Assembly (NCBI GenBank): GCA_964036195.1
Contig: OZ038456.1
Location: 12,896,001-12,960,000, forward strand
Length of the DNA: 64,000 nt
DNA from: Sphaerolaimus hirsutus
Lineage: Eukaryota; Nematoda; Chromadorea; Monhysterida; Sphaerolaimidae
Direction: 5' to 3'
Shown here one piece after another: positions 27,101 through 36,600 of this stretch (positions are counted from its first letter, which is position 1; each line of letters starts with the position of its first letter). Under the pieces are notes generated by a model that was given only the letters and a program-made list of their open reading frames with translations, made no database searches and was not told the DNA's origin. The position numbers and the translations under genes were made by a program.

Positions 27101-30100
27101 TTTTTTTAAAAAAAAACATGACGTCCGAAATGTTTTTTTTAAAAAAAAACATCGGCCGAAATTTTTAGTACTAAGCACTAGGTATTTTGCAAAATTTTTG
27201 CGCGCAAGCGCGCAATTTCACACACAAATTGACATTGGTGGTTGTTTTCATTGGTTTTGTGGCATTTTTTGTATCAAAGTATCCATTTCTATGTGCTACC
27301 ATGGGTTAATAAGCCGTCATATGTTGCTGTAGTAGTTAATATTGAGGTAATGTGCTTCCATGTACCTCCACAGTGTGTAACTTCACTCCCAAAGTAACAA
27401 CCTCCTTTTATAACCTTGTTTCATCACTATTCCATGCCAAATTTTACCTGAAGTCACGAACATTCGACTATAAGGCAATATACGAACAATATGTCGACGA
27501 AAAATGGATATTTTTGACACAAATCACCACTTATAATGCTATCCCATGACTCCACAGACATTATATGGTCATATATAACATCACAGAGTATTGCCACTGT
27601 CTGATATACCTATATATGTTGACACAAGGTCATATCTGGGAGCTTTTAAAAAAAAACGTTTTTTTTTCAAAAAAAACATCGAGTTAAAAAAAAAACGTTT
27701 TTTTTCCAACCCTAGTAAAGAGTACGCATTTACACACCCAAAACCGCTAATAAATGTGACCAAATAGGATTTATTTATTTATCAACGTGCGATGCATACT
27801 GGCAGCAATAGATACCTCATGTAAATTGACAAATAGGGGGTTATTTCGAGGGGGTTTATTTTACCCTCAGCTAAATCAGACCTTGGGGTGTTTCGAGGGG
27901 GGTAAACTCAAGGGGCTATTCGAGGAAATACGGTGGATTGAATTTGAAAAGTAAATCGGTTTGAAACTACCGGATTTTTCAATATTTTATCAAGAATGCT
28001 CTACTGATCAGACAAAGATATCATAATGATCATAATGCTATAATGATAATGATGTGACATTCTTTTATGTGAATTCTGAGTAGTTTAAAATGTAATTTTA
28101 TTCATCAAAATATGGTAACATCCTGTGTAAACCGTGCGCTCTGCTCAGTATAACTATTATTTGTATTTAGATATGTACTGGCTGGGCACATACCAGGAGC
28201 CTATTCCCGTAAAAAGTGGAGTAAAATGAGAAATGAAGTGGAATGAGAAGTGAAAAATCGATAAAACTAAGAAAACCTAAAGGACGAATTCTTATTTAGA
28301 AAGCATTGTTTCTGATGGCGGTAATGATCCTTTAGTTGAAAACGTGCCGATTTTTCGCTTACCTCGGAACTTTGGAATTGAAAATGTTAACCATATTCAA
28401 AAAAACTATTTCACCTCGCTTTTTACTTTTCACTTCTTTTTAACATTTCACTTCTCTTTTTTTGCGAAATTAACACCGGATGTTTGGTGTACCAATTATA
28501 AACTCAAATTCAAACTTTTGCAGCCAACGAAGTCTTTCACTGCGTGCACTTTGAGTGCCCCGCGCCAGCCGCCGCTTTAACTGAAATTATGCAGAATCAA
28601 AATGGCTGCATCGTTCCCAGTGAGGTTAGGATATTTGTGAAGGTTTCCAAAACTGGTCCTTTTGTCGTTGATAAATGACATGTGGATTAATCGCTTTGAC
28701 AAATGTTGCCGAGTCATTATTGTTGTGTTCCTTTCTCGTGGAAGTTTTTATGTTTACCTTTTGGTTTTCAACCACAAGCTTTCAGCCACAATCAGCCAAA
28801 AACTGATTCTTAAGACTCAAAAATTTTCTACTTTTCCCCCACCCCCCATTCTTTTTCACCATAACCTGTTACCATAAATCCAGTTGAAAAACTGCAGGCA
28901 CCCAGCGCCGTCGCCATAAATCTTGGCATGGCGCCAAGCGCCAACTTGTTGAATTCCAGGCCCGCGGTGCAGAATGCGCCATCGCCCACGCGCAGTGTGC
29001 CCGGCCGCTTTCCAGGGGTCGACAATTGCGCAATGGGCATTGGCGGGGAAGGTAATAATAATGCGTGGATCAGGGCAAATCATGTACATAGTGGTGCGTG
29101 TTGTTGTTGTTTTTTTTTTGGGGGGGGGGCGAGTTTGAAATTTGAAACGTTCAAGGCGCCTCTCGACGGCTGTTACTGTCAGTGCACGTAAACTCCCAGT
29201 GCATGTAGACTCCCAGTGCACGTAGGTCTACTCCCAGTGCACGCTGACTCCCAGTGCACGTAAACTCTCAGTGCACGTAATCTCCCAGTGCACGTAAACT
29301 CCCAGTGCACGCAAACTCCCAGTGCATGTGTGCCCCCTGTTCGCTGTTGCTGCGCAGCCGCAACTTTGCCCCCCCCCCCCCGCTGGCTGCGTGCATTGGT
29401 AAATATTGTAGTATTTATAAGCAGAATGAAAATTTCTCAATTGAAAGTGAAAACCAAAAATTTCTATTTGCAAATAAATACAAAAATATCAACAAATGCA
29501 AACACTAGTCGAAAATTCCGAACTAGTGTTGGAATAATGTCAAAAATGTGGACCGAAATTTCAAATACCAAATTTCACGCAACCCGCGGGTGGGGGCAAA
29601 GTTGCACAGCGAACAGGGTGCACACATGTAGGGTTGGGACGATATGACTTTTCGATACCGATATTCGATATTCGATATTTTTTTCTGAAACTCGATATTC
29701 GATATCGATACGATATGGACCCTCGATATCGATATTCGATATTAAAAAATGCTCGATATTCGATATCGATATTTCGATATTTTCGATATTTCGATATTTT
29801 GCTTGTGGTATAGCAGGGCATGTCTCATTTGGCATATTGCATTACCATTTTATCACAAACCCAACTGATCATCTCTACTGAAAAGTAGATGATACAAATT
29901 TAAATGGCACACAATGATCAAAATGAGAAAATGATTAAAAAATGTAACAGATGTGGTAAGGAAAAGGTGCCAGCCCCATTTATAGGTGCCATGCCATGGT
30001 GCCATTGATGTTTCCATGGTGTAAGTAGCTATTCACAAACATATACTCATATGTGAACATCTGAGAGTGCATTTGCACATAATTTGATGCTGCCGCAAGT

Positions 30101-31887
30101 ACTGAAACAAAAATACCTGTCACATGAGAACAACGTGCGCCCTTGTGCGCAAAATTTGTTAAAATTGCTTATGAAATCGCCTTCTAATAGTGCCATTCCT
30201 GGCTTATTTGAAGTCAGGCCCAGGGAGTATAGAATATCGAAAATATCGAAAAAAATGGTCGATATTCGATATCGATATTCGATATTTTTTCAAAATTTTC
30301 GATATCGATATTCGATATGAAAAAATAGTCGATATCCGATATTCGATACGATATATCGTCCCAACCCTACACACATGCACTGGTAGTCAACGTGCACTGG
30401 GAGTAGACCTATGTGCAGTGAGGCACAGGCTCCTTCTCGACAGTCTTATCTTGCCAGATTACCGAAGGTTTAGGAATTAGCACTGTTGTGGACGGAAATT
30501 ATCATTTAGAAAATTTCGTTATCTCGGCCACAACCTCAACTAACCTATATCCTCGAATAAGATCCCAGGGTGTTATTGTTTATGAGAAGTTTATGAGGGG
30601 GGGTATTTATCCTAAGAAAATATAGACATAATTCATTGTATAAATTTGTATTCTGTAAACTCGTGTAATACAGGTATTTAATAGTTCAACAAGAACAAAA
30701 AGGTGTGTATACACTGCGTACACATTATGTACATTAACTGCTGTTGCTGCCATTGGCTAAAATTCTTTTCTATTTTCATTTATGATTTTTGACATTTTAC
30801 AGCATTTTTTTCACCCAGAGGGAGGAGTTATTCAAGAGGGGGCAGTTATTTTCCCCTCACCTCACCAACAGGGGGGGGGGTTATTCGAGGTGGCTTTTAT
30901 TCGGGGATATACTGTATTCATCGTTTCAGAATCGGCCCCGTCAAGTAGCGGTCTGGCGGCCGCTAGTCTACCAAACAGAATGATGTCTAATGAGGTTGTA
31001 ACTTTGCGCATTTCTTCTACGAATCCGGTCGCCGTGGGCTCTAGTCAAGCTGATAATTCCCGAGGGAACGAGTGTGGTGATAACCACATGCAAAGGAGCC
31101 ATAGTTCACAACCGGTGGTGAGTGTGCAAATTTGTTTTTTTTCTTGAGGCACGTTTTTGAGTAATGTGAAGTCTTGTGCGGATTCGTATTGGTGCATAAT
31201 TTTTGCAGAATTTTTGCAACTGCAGAAAAATTGATTGTTTTGAGATTCACGTGACAATACTATTGCAGTTAACACCATTTTCAGCTACGAATTGAACAAA
31301 AATTACAAAAGATTTATTTTTCGCAGCATTTTACAGACTAATTGCTTGCATGATTGGCAAATATTTATGTCGTGGGATGTAGGGATCGCTACAGTTTTTA
31401 AACCGTTTTTTACATGCATATGTTGACTCCAGGAATTTTTTTAAAACACCGTTTTATTTAAAAACGGCGTTTCTAAACGGCTCGTTCAAAAAAACCTTTT
31501 TTCATCCCTAGTATACTCGGATGACATTACGCCGTACATTTTTCCGGAGGCAACACTCCATCATGACGTGATCACTTTCGTCGCCATCATCATCTCTCGC
31601 CATCACGTCGTCTTCAACTAACACTCACTAACTGACTTTGTCATCATCGCGCCTTCCATAAGTTCTCGGCTGGCCGTCTGCCAGCCGAAGACATAACTCT
31701 TATCTGTTTGTAGAGTATCGCGTCTGCCGAGTATAGGATGGATTAATCGCAATTTTGAATATTAAATCATAGGTAAATACGTTTTACCCCAGTTTTTTTC
31801 GTGCAGAGCGGAGCGAATGTTCAGCAGCCGCCCTTCGAAGTTCACCAGGCGAGCGAATCCGAACAATCAGATGTGGAAATAAATTAG
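18168..31887 (+). CDS. BTBD9: BTBD9-like BTB/POZ-BACK protein with two discoidin-like domains
   Basis: Nineteen exons: 18168-18264 (tentative), 19876-20035, 20191-20320, 20761-20844, 22009-22155, 22609-22705, 23085-23264, 23760-23921, 24411-24487, 24560-24657, 24729-24844, 25192-25306, 26131-26205, 26507-26614, 26808-26878, 28524-28624, 28898-29051, 30930-31117, 31807-31887. All junctions are GT-AG, phases agree, and the total is 2241 bp (746 aa). BTB: DVTLVVGHSEYPAHRVLLAAR, then YIYTGKASL and LAHKYGFSDLE. BACK: ISRDSFCAPEIDVF and LLNVVRPSCLF. Two F5/8-type C repeats each carry a GVSRSRNALLNGD- or EGELKQALLNGD-like start, a RLLLWD core and a VGTHNT end. The C-terminal 150 or so residues are low complexity. 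BTBD9 proteins are thought to act as Cullin-3 adaptors. Introns are full of MITEs; intron 14 is one whole element. The first exon has a weak donor (cagt|gtcg). Confidence 0.93.
18478..19835. mobile_element. 1.36-kb insertion in BTBD9 intron 1
   Basis: Absent from arm B, where intron 1 reads straight through. It is flanked by ATTTCCAC (18470-18477 and 19836-19843), a likely 8-bp duplication; the arm B site has a small deletion here, so the TSD is not fully proven. It contains a tRNA-like stretch on the minus strand and 17-18-bp TGAATCGTCACT-type repeats in inverted clusters (about 18880-19015 and 19590-19655). Around these lie GCCGGGCCGG/CGCCGGGCCG blocks near 18860 and 19665, suggesting a nested TIR element of about 0.8 kb. 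No large ORF. Confidence 0.6.
18541..18627 (-). other. tRNA-like sequence (Pol III A and B boxes)
   Basis: Read on the minus strand it has GGCTCAGTGGTATGGCGCG, fitting a tRNA D-arm/A box. About 40 bases later comes CCTGGGTTCGATCTC, fitting a T-arm/B box. A central CGCG...CGCG hairpin could be an anticodon arm. Acceptor-stem pairing is not evident, so it is more likely a tRNA-derived SINE head or relic than a functional tRNA. Confidence 0.55.
20345..20640. repeat. Intronic repeat with AGATAGATAGCTG units
   Basis: In BTBD9 intron 3 and mirrored in arm B (57.37-57.70 kb). Units of the form CCTCCGGGATAGATAGATAGCTGGGCGG also occur at 1345-1475, 16400-16490, 37620-37680 and 60410-60440. They flank C- or G-homopolymer tracts. 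No ends were defined. Confidence 0.45.
21193..21854. mobile_element. hAT-like MITE (AAAAACGTTTTT family) in BTBD9 intron 4
   Basis: Ends TAGGGTTGG and CCAACCCTA with an exact 8-bp duplication GTGTTAAC (21185-21192, 21855-21862). Arm B has the empty site. The sub-terminal parts are runs of T8-A8 joined by ACGTTTTTT units. The unique centre includes a GCGCGCTTGCGCGC motif. Closely related copies lie at 27048-27714 and 39311-40015. Confidence 0.85.
22805..22985. mobile_element. TACTCGGCGGACA palindromic MITE in BTBD9 intron 6
   Basis: Left part TATACTCGGCGGACATTACA with GGAAACCTACCATAA is matched on the right by TTATGGTAGGTTTC and GCTGTCCGCCGAG. A related but less complete copy lies at about 23375-23545 in intron 7. 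Others are near 31510-31735, 36330-36575, 36870-37117 and 55655. Confidence 0.65.
24028..24222. mobile_element. CCAGACCCTGTAAAATG palindromic MITE in BTBD9 intron 8
   Basis: Left GGCCACTCCCAGACCCTGTA and right GGTCTGGGAGTTGCTCCTGG are inverted repeats. The interior is made of TTTGACACTTTGCATG / TGTCAAA units in mirror arrangement. Same family as the intron-forming elements at 26615 and 50314, but here it sits inside a longer intron. Confidence 0.7.
26230..26400. repeat. GCGGTACGGTA repeat in BTBD9 intron 13
   Basis: Arrays of GGTACGGTA, GCGGTAAA and GCGGTGCGGT units between GTAGGGTGGCGCACGG and ATTCTGCCACCATA. It has the same design as the TAGGG...CCCTA elements: short ends followed by arrays of a short motif. 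No clear target duplication was found. Confidence 0.5.
26615..26807 (+). mobile_element. Introner-like MITE forming the whole of BTBD9 intron 14
   Basis: The preceding exon ends at GCGTGCAG, and the intron starts immediately as GTGCCAGTCCCAGACCCTG. It ends GGGTCTGTTACTGCCCCCAG, directly followed by the next exon (GAGTTGGCAG...). The two halves are inverted repeats of TGTAAAATGTC / TGACACTTTGCATG units with a centre at ACGTACGT. The 193-bp intron contains essentially nothing else, and both splice dinucleotides lie in the element's own ends. The split codon Arg (AG|G) and the flanking residues DRSLQAC-RSWQTL match the BTBD9 family, so splicing at these points is well supported. Confidence 0.85.
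27048..27714. mobile_element. hAT-like MITE (AAAAACGTTTTT family) in BTBD9 intron 15
   Basis: Ends TAGGGTTGG and CCAACCCTA, exact 8-bp duplication GTAAAGAG (27040-27047, 27715-27722). It is in opposite orientation to the copies at 21193 and 39311 and shares their unique centre, including the reverse of ATGGTAGCACATAGAAATGG. Confidence 0.87.
29175..29330. repeat. About 17-18-bp minisatellite, CCCAGTGCACGTAAACT
   Basis: Some eight imperfect tandem copies of CTCCCAGTGCACGTAAA. A short inverted relative (GTGCACTGGGAGTAGACCTA) lies at about 30,385-30,412 beyond the hAT-like element, so the whole forms a larger inverted structure in BTBD9 intron 17. Confidence 0.75.
29629..30369. mobile_element. 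hAT-like MITE (CGATATTCGATATCG family) in BTBD9 intron 17
   Basis: Ends TAGGGTTGGGACGATAT and ATCGTCCCAACCCTA, exact 8-bp duplication CACACATG (29621-29628, 30370-30377). Both sub-terminal regions are arrays of ATTCGATATCGATATTCG. It has a unique centre and no ORF worth naming. Confidence 0.85.
31510..31735. mobile_element. TACTCGG MITE in BTBD9 intron 18
   Basis: Left GTATACTCGGATGACATTAC and right GTCTGCCGAGTATAGG are inverted. Immediately to its left (about 31,380-31,509) is a decayed TAGGGAT...ATCCCTA element with TTTAAAAACGG units. Confidence 0.5.
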
Positions 31888-33285
31888 ATTGTGCATTGTT
31901 TTTTTTTATTGTTTTTTTGCGACTTTGAAGAAAAAAAAATGACCGTCTGCTGAGATTTGGGTTTGTGTGAGAAAATTTAGTTGATATGATAATGGGATGA
32001 GATTATGCCTATATGTATTCCATAATGCAGCCCGCGTATATTTGTACAGTCATTTTTACCCGCGCTGTGTTAAGTATAAGAATGTAAAAAATCGCAACAA
32101 AAGTGCTCGTGATGAACGCCGCGTAATTCAGAATTTCCAGATTTTATGCTGCTATTTATGGAAATGCGCCAGAATGACAATTTAGTAGAAATTCGCTATG
32201 GCGCCCCCTCTCCTTGGAATGGCGCCAGTGCCATAATTATCCATACTTTTTTGTAAAATCAGTGGACTATGTCGCGCTGATGCATTTTTCGTGTACTTTT
32301 TTTAGCATATGCAGCCATAGATTTTTGAATGCCAATATGCCATGCAATTTTTGGATAAGAGTGTACATAAGTGCTGTGTGAAGATTTGCATTTACATTCT
32401 ATGGTTCAAACTGGATTCTGGTCCCGATCCTGAAAATTTTTAAAATTGAAAACCTTTTTGTGCAAGATTCTTAAATCCCGATCAGGTGGCAATCCCACGC
32501 GCTGTAAAGTGTAAAGTAAAGTGTCAAATGTAAAGTCAAATGCAAAGTAAAGTGTCAAATGTAAAGTCAAATGCAAAGTAAAGTGTCAAATGTAAAGTCA
32601 AATGCAAAGTAAAGTGTCAAATGTAAAGTCAAATGCAAAGTAAAGTGTCAATTGTCCTGCAAAGTTCAGTAATAAAATCTTTTCTTTTTTGTTTTGATTG
32701 ACACTTTACTTTGCATTTGACTTTACATTTGACACTTTACTTTCGACACTTTACTTAACACTTTATAGGGCTTGGGACCGCCCCCATGAGACCCCAATCC
32801 CGATTCCGTAAACCCAAAAAACCAATCCCGATCCCGAAAAGTCGATCCCGTTTGAACCCCATTATTTACATTCATACTTCATCGTGTCTTTGTGTGTTTT
32901 GTTGCTCGAATATTTGATTTAATCCGCCTACTGTATTGCACGGTGATTAAGCGAACACGCGAACACTTGTCAATTAATATTTCTAGTTATTCCGTTACAT
33001 GTGGAAGTTGAAATATGTCAAAATATGTTTCTGCATATCCGGTCACAAATATACGAAGGTACACATTTTTACAATACAATATACGAAAGTATTTATACAC
33101 ATCAATTCAATAGTATCGCAGTGTTCAACAGCTAACCTTAATACAAAAAAAACTGTTTCTACTGGTCGTCAAGATAAATTGGTGTAGATGTTCACATAAA
33201 TATGGATATGTAAAAGCTAATTTGCAAAACGACAACTGCTGTGACCAGTTCTCAACCCGCCTATTTACCTATTTGGGTCTCAATG
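31888..33285. repeat. Intergenic repeats between BTBD9 and the K2P gene
   Basis: The two genes converge here, ending at 31,887 and 33,626. At 32,395-32,860 a GGTTCAAACTGGAT...ATCCCGTTTGAACCCC element of the GGGATC family is interrupted by another repeat beginning CAGGTGGCAATCCCACGC and ending GGGCTTGGGACCGCCCCC. Four tandem copies of a 31-bp GTAAAGTCAAATGCAAAGTA unit lie at 32,505-32,645. No coding exon is seen. Confidence 0.6.
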
Positions 33286-33289
33286 GCGC

Positions 33290-33565
33290 TCCACACGGTA
33301 GTTGACATTCTCAACTATCGTGTGGAGCGCCAATGGGCCACGTACCCATTAGTTGACATCAAAATTCGTGTCAACTAATTTAGCAAAATCTGGTGAATTA
33401 TGTGATTTTAATTTTCGTATGTGATGTAGCATAGTCCATTTTGTAACGTGAGGCTTATTATTCATTGTTTCTGTTAAGTATGATGCTTCAAATAATTTTT
33501 CTGTGTTATTTAGTTGACATTCAGTTGACACGACTTTGCGATGTCAACTAGTGTGTGGGCCCATT
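33290..33565. mobile_element. GTTGACA-type MITE
   Basis: GCTCCACACGGTAGTTGACA at the left and GTCAACTAGTGTGTGGGCCC at the right are inverted repeats. The same ends (TGGGCCCACACACTAGTTGACA and variants) occur at 12,970, 38,340-38,595, 40,165-40,385, 41,195-41,415, 49,748-49,975 and 55,853. The interior is AT-rich and non-coding. Confidence 0.65.
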
Positions 33566-33625
33566 CAAGCCTGCGATTACACGTTCATAATCACGCTTTT
33601 ATAACTCGTTTGCACGATTCGCATT

Positions 33626-36600
33626 CTAATTATAAAAGTTTTTAACCTCCCCGTGTTTGTGTATTTCACGCATTCTTTTGGCCATGTAACTTTCCCTCGG
33701 GTTATCTGGCTCCTTAAAAATCTCCGCTGGCCTAACAAATCCCCTCTCATACCACGGCTTTGCAACGTTAGCGTTTGTGCTGGGCAACGTTGAAAACGTA
33801 TTGCCCGACGTACGTTTCACAACGTAACGGTCGTAATTCTGGTGAAAGTGGTTGAAATTGGCGCCCAGCGTTTTTTTGTGTTGAGTTTGCGGCTGACGTT
33901 TCGACTTGTGCACAGATTTCTGCAAGCGTTGTTTATATCGATATTTTTTTTCAATGTGAATTTGCTCAGATTGTCATTTGAGCTATCCGGTCACGTATGG
34001 GATCTTGTCCTTTAGTCCAATCTAGCCAAGCGATTTGACCCACTTCCAAGTCCAAGCTATGTTTCCCAAATTTTTTTGCGCAAAATCGCAAAAGTGTGCT
34101 CCATTTTGCCGATTTTAACTTTCATAACCGCTATTTTTGTTTTACGTGGTTATATAGGTACCTATTTTTACCCTATTTTATTTATATTTATAGTGATGTC
34201 AAAAAGTTCCCAAGTTCCCATACGGAGACTCTTCCTTTTTTAAAATGACCCACCCGGTATCTCAGGGTGGGGTGCGTGCTGGCAGACTGCCAAGATTCAT
34301 TGGATGTCTGCAGGCTTGCGCGGTTTCCCTTTGCCAATGAATGGTTTGGTGCGAAAAATTTCAATGCATCTTTAGTATCTTCTATTTTTTTTCTGAAAGC
34401 AACTTTGCCCATCAGTTTTTCGCCTTTAAAAGTGTTTCCTTTATTCTTTTTCTCCGCTCTCAAATTCTCAGCTTCCATTTGTGCGTCCTTTAAAGCTGCC
34501 TCGTGGGCTTTTTCAGCTACCTAAAGTTGAAAAAAAACGTATTTAAAGGTTGATATGGTAAAACAGGGGGTTTGTATATTTGGACCCCTGCGGGGGTTTG
34601 GATAGATAGTTTAGTAAATCGATTTCTCCAGTGCGATGGATACCGTATTACCTCTAAATACCCCCAGGGGGTTTATTATTTCGCCAGCAAAATTTGAGGG
34701 GGGGGATAATTCGAGGGGGGGAGGTTTATTCGAGGGGGGTCTATTATTTCGCCAGAAATTTTCGGAAATTCAACATAGACGTAGAAAAATCAAACAGTTA
34801 CATAGATGTAGGGTTGGCAAGCGATTTTTTTTAAGCGATTTTTTTTTAAAAAAATTTCGATTTTTTTAAAAAAAAATCGCAGCACCCGTACCGATTTTTT
34901 TTAAAAAAAATCGCTGGCAAAAAATTTTGGTAATGAAGCACTAGGTAAAATGCAAAAATTTTGCGCGCGAGCGCGCACTTTCATGCAAACAATCCAAAAG
35001 TTGCTTTTTTCATGGCTTTGACAACCAATTTGGGGGGTGTAGTACCCATTTATGTGTGCTTTTAAGCGTGTAAGGTAGGCTGTGAATTATTTTAGGAAGT
35101 ATTCATAGTTATGCTTTGTGTTGTCACATCAAACATTTATGCAAAATGCATCCATGTTCACTTCCAATATCATTTATATTTTGTTCTGAGCAAGAACATG
35201 CTATTTCTGCAAATAAAATTGCAAATTGTTGACGAAGTGTGATTCACGTCACAAATATAACAATTTAATTACATTTACACTTAAAAATAACTGACTTTCA
35301 AGCTTTTCCAAAGCTCTACTGTACTTTTATTAGCACAGAAAGTATAAGTGTGCACTCCCTACCAGTTTATATGGCTTTTATTACCCCCAGGGGCGATTTC
35401 AGGCAGAAATGGGGCTAATTTTGACCCCAGCGATTTTTATTTAAAAAAATCGATTTTTATTTAAAAAAATCGATTTTTTTTAAAAAAAATCGGGGTCGTT
35501 AAAAAAAATCGATTTTTTTCCAACCCTACATAGATGTATATGTGTGTATAGGCATATATAACTGTAAATATACACACATAAACCCTTCCCTAACGTCACT
35601 CAATCATCAGTTTTAACGTGTGTTCTGCATTGTACAGATCACAAACGCAGTATTTGTCATGTACGTTCCCTTTACACTCAATTATAGGGTGGGGTTATTA
35701 TTTCCTCAGCCGAATTTTAGGGGGGTAATTCGAGGTAATGCGGTAGCTGGAAAATTTGTTGGAATGTATTTGTAATAAAAATAGCTTAAAATACACAAAT
35801 AAGTCACATGAACTAGTGATTTTGATTGTTTCAATGTTGAATTCAAATTGTTGATCAGTTAGGTCGCAAAGTGTAATAAGCTGTGGCAGCAATCGCCATA
35901 ATTTCTGAAAGATCAATAGAACACTTAAATCAATTGAAAAACATTGAAAAGTGCACGCAGAAATGTCTTGTGTTGCCATTCCGACACCGAGACAAAGCCG
36001 TTCACGTACCTTTTCTGCAAAATTCTTAAATGTCTCCAGCAAAATGTTAAATGCCATTGCAAAAAGTGCTAGTCCGATCACCACATACGCAGCCGTAAAA
36101 ATCATTAGTATCTGTAAAGTGTCATCCCAGAGGTTTCCATTCCCCACTTTCCGGATAAAAAAAGTCATAGCACAAACAGGAAAAATAAATAGATAGATCA
36201 AACTCACGAATTCCCAGAAAAAATCTTCTTTTGGCTTCTTGTCGCTATTAAAGCCTGGCACCAAATCACCAAACCCAATTGTGGTCATGGTCACAAATCT
36301 TGAAAATGTATTTAAAATACAAAGAAAATGTATTTTTACTCGGCAGAAATAATACTCGTCCCTTGCACTCATTTATGTCTCACGTTGGAAGCGTGCCAAT
36401 GATGATAAAGCATGTGATTTTGGTGAAGATGAACAAAATCCTCGTTGTGAATAAGTAAACCTATAGCGTCATAACAACGATGACTTTTTTTTAACTTTTT
36501 AAGAAAATCGCGTGCTTAAAAAAAGGTTGACACGCTTCCAGCGGGAACCACGCGTGCACGGTGTAAAGTGACTGGAGTAGAGATGGCCAAGGTTTTTTCA

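Noticed and set aside
29561..29835. Ile/Tyr/Arg-rich ORFs at 29.56-29.84 and 30.08-30.32 kb
   Set aside because: They are read-throughs of ATTCGATATCGATATTCG arrays in the hAT-like MITE at 29629-30369.
32505..32645. CRISPR-like array
   Set aside because: The units are directly adjacent with no unique spacers; it is a plain tandem repeat in a eukaryotic mobile element.
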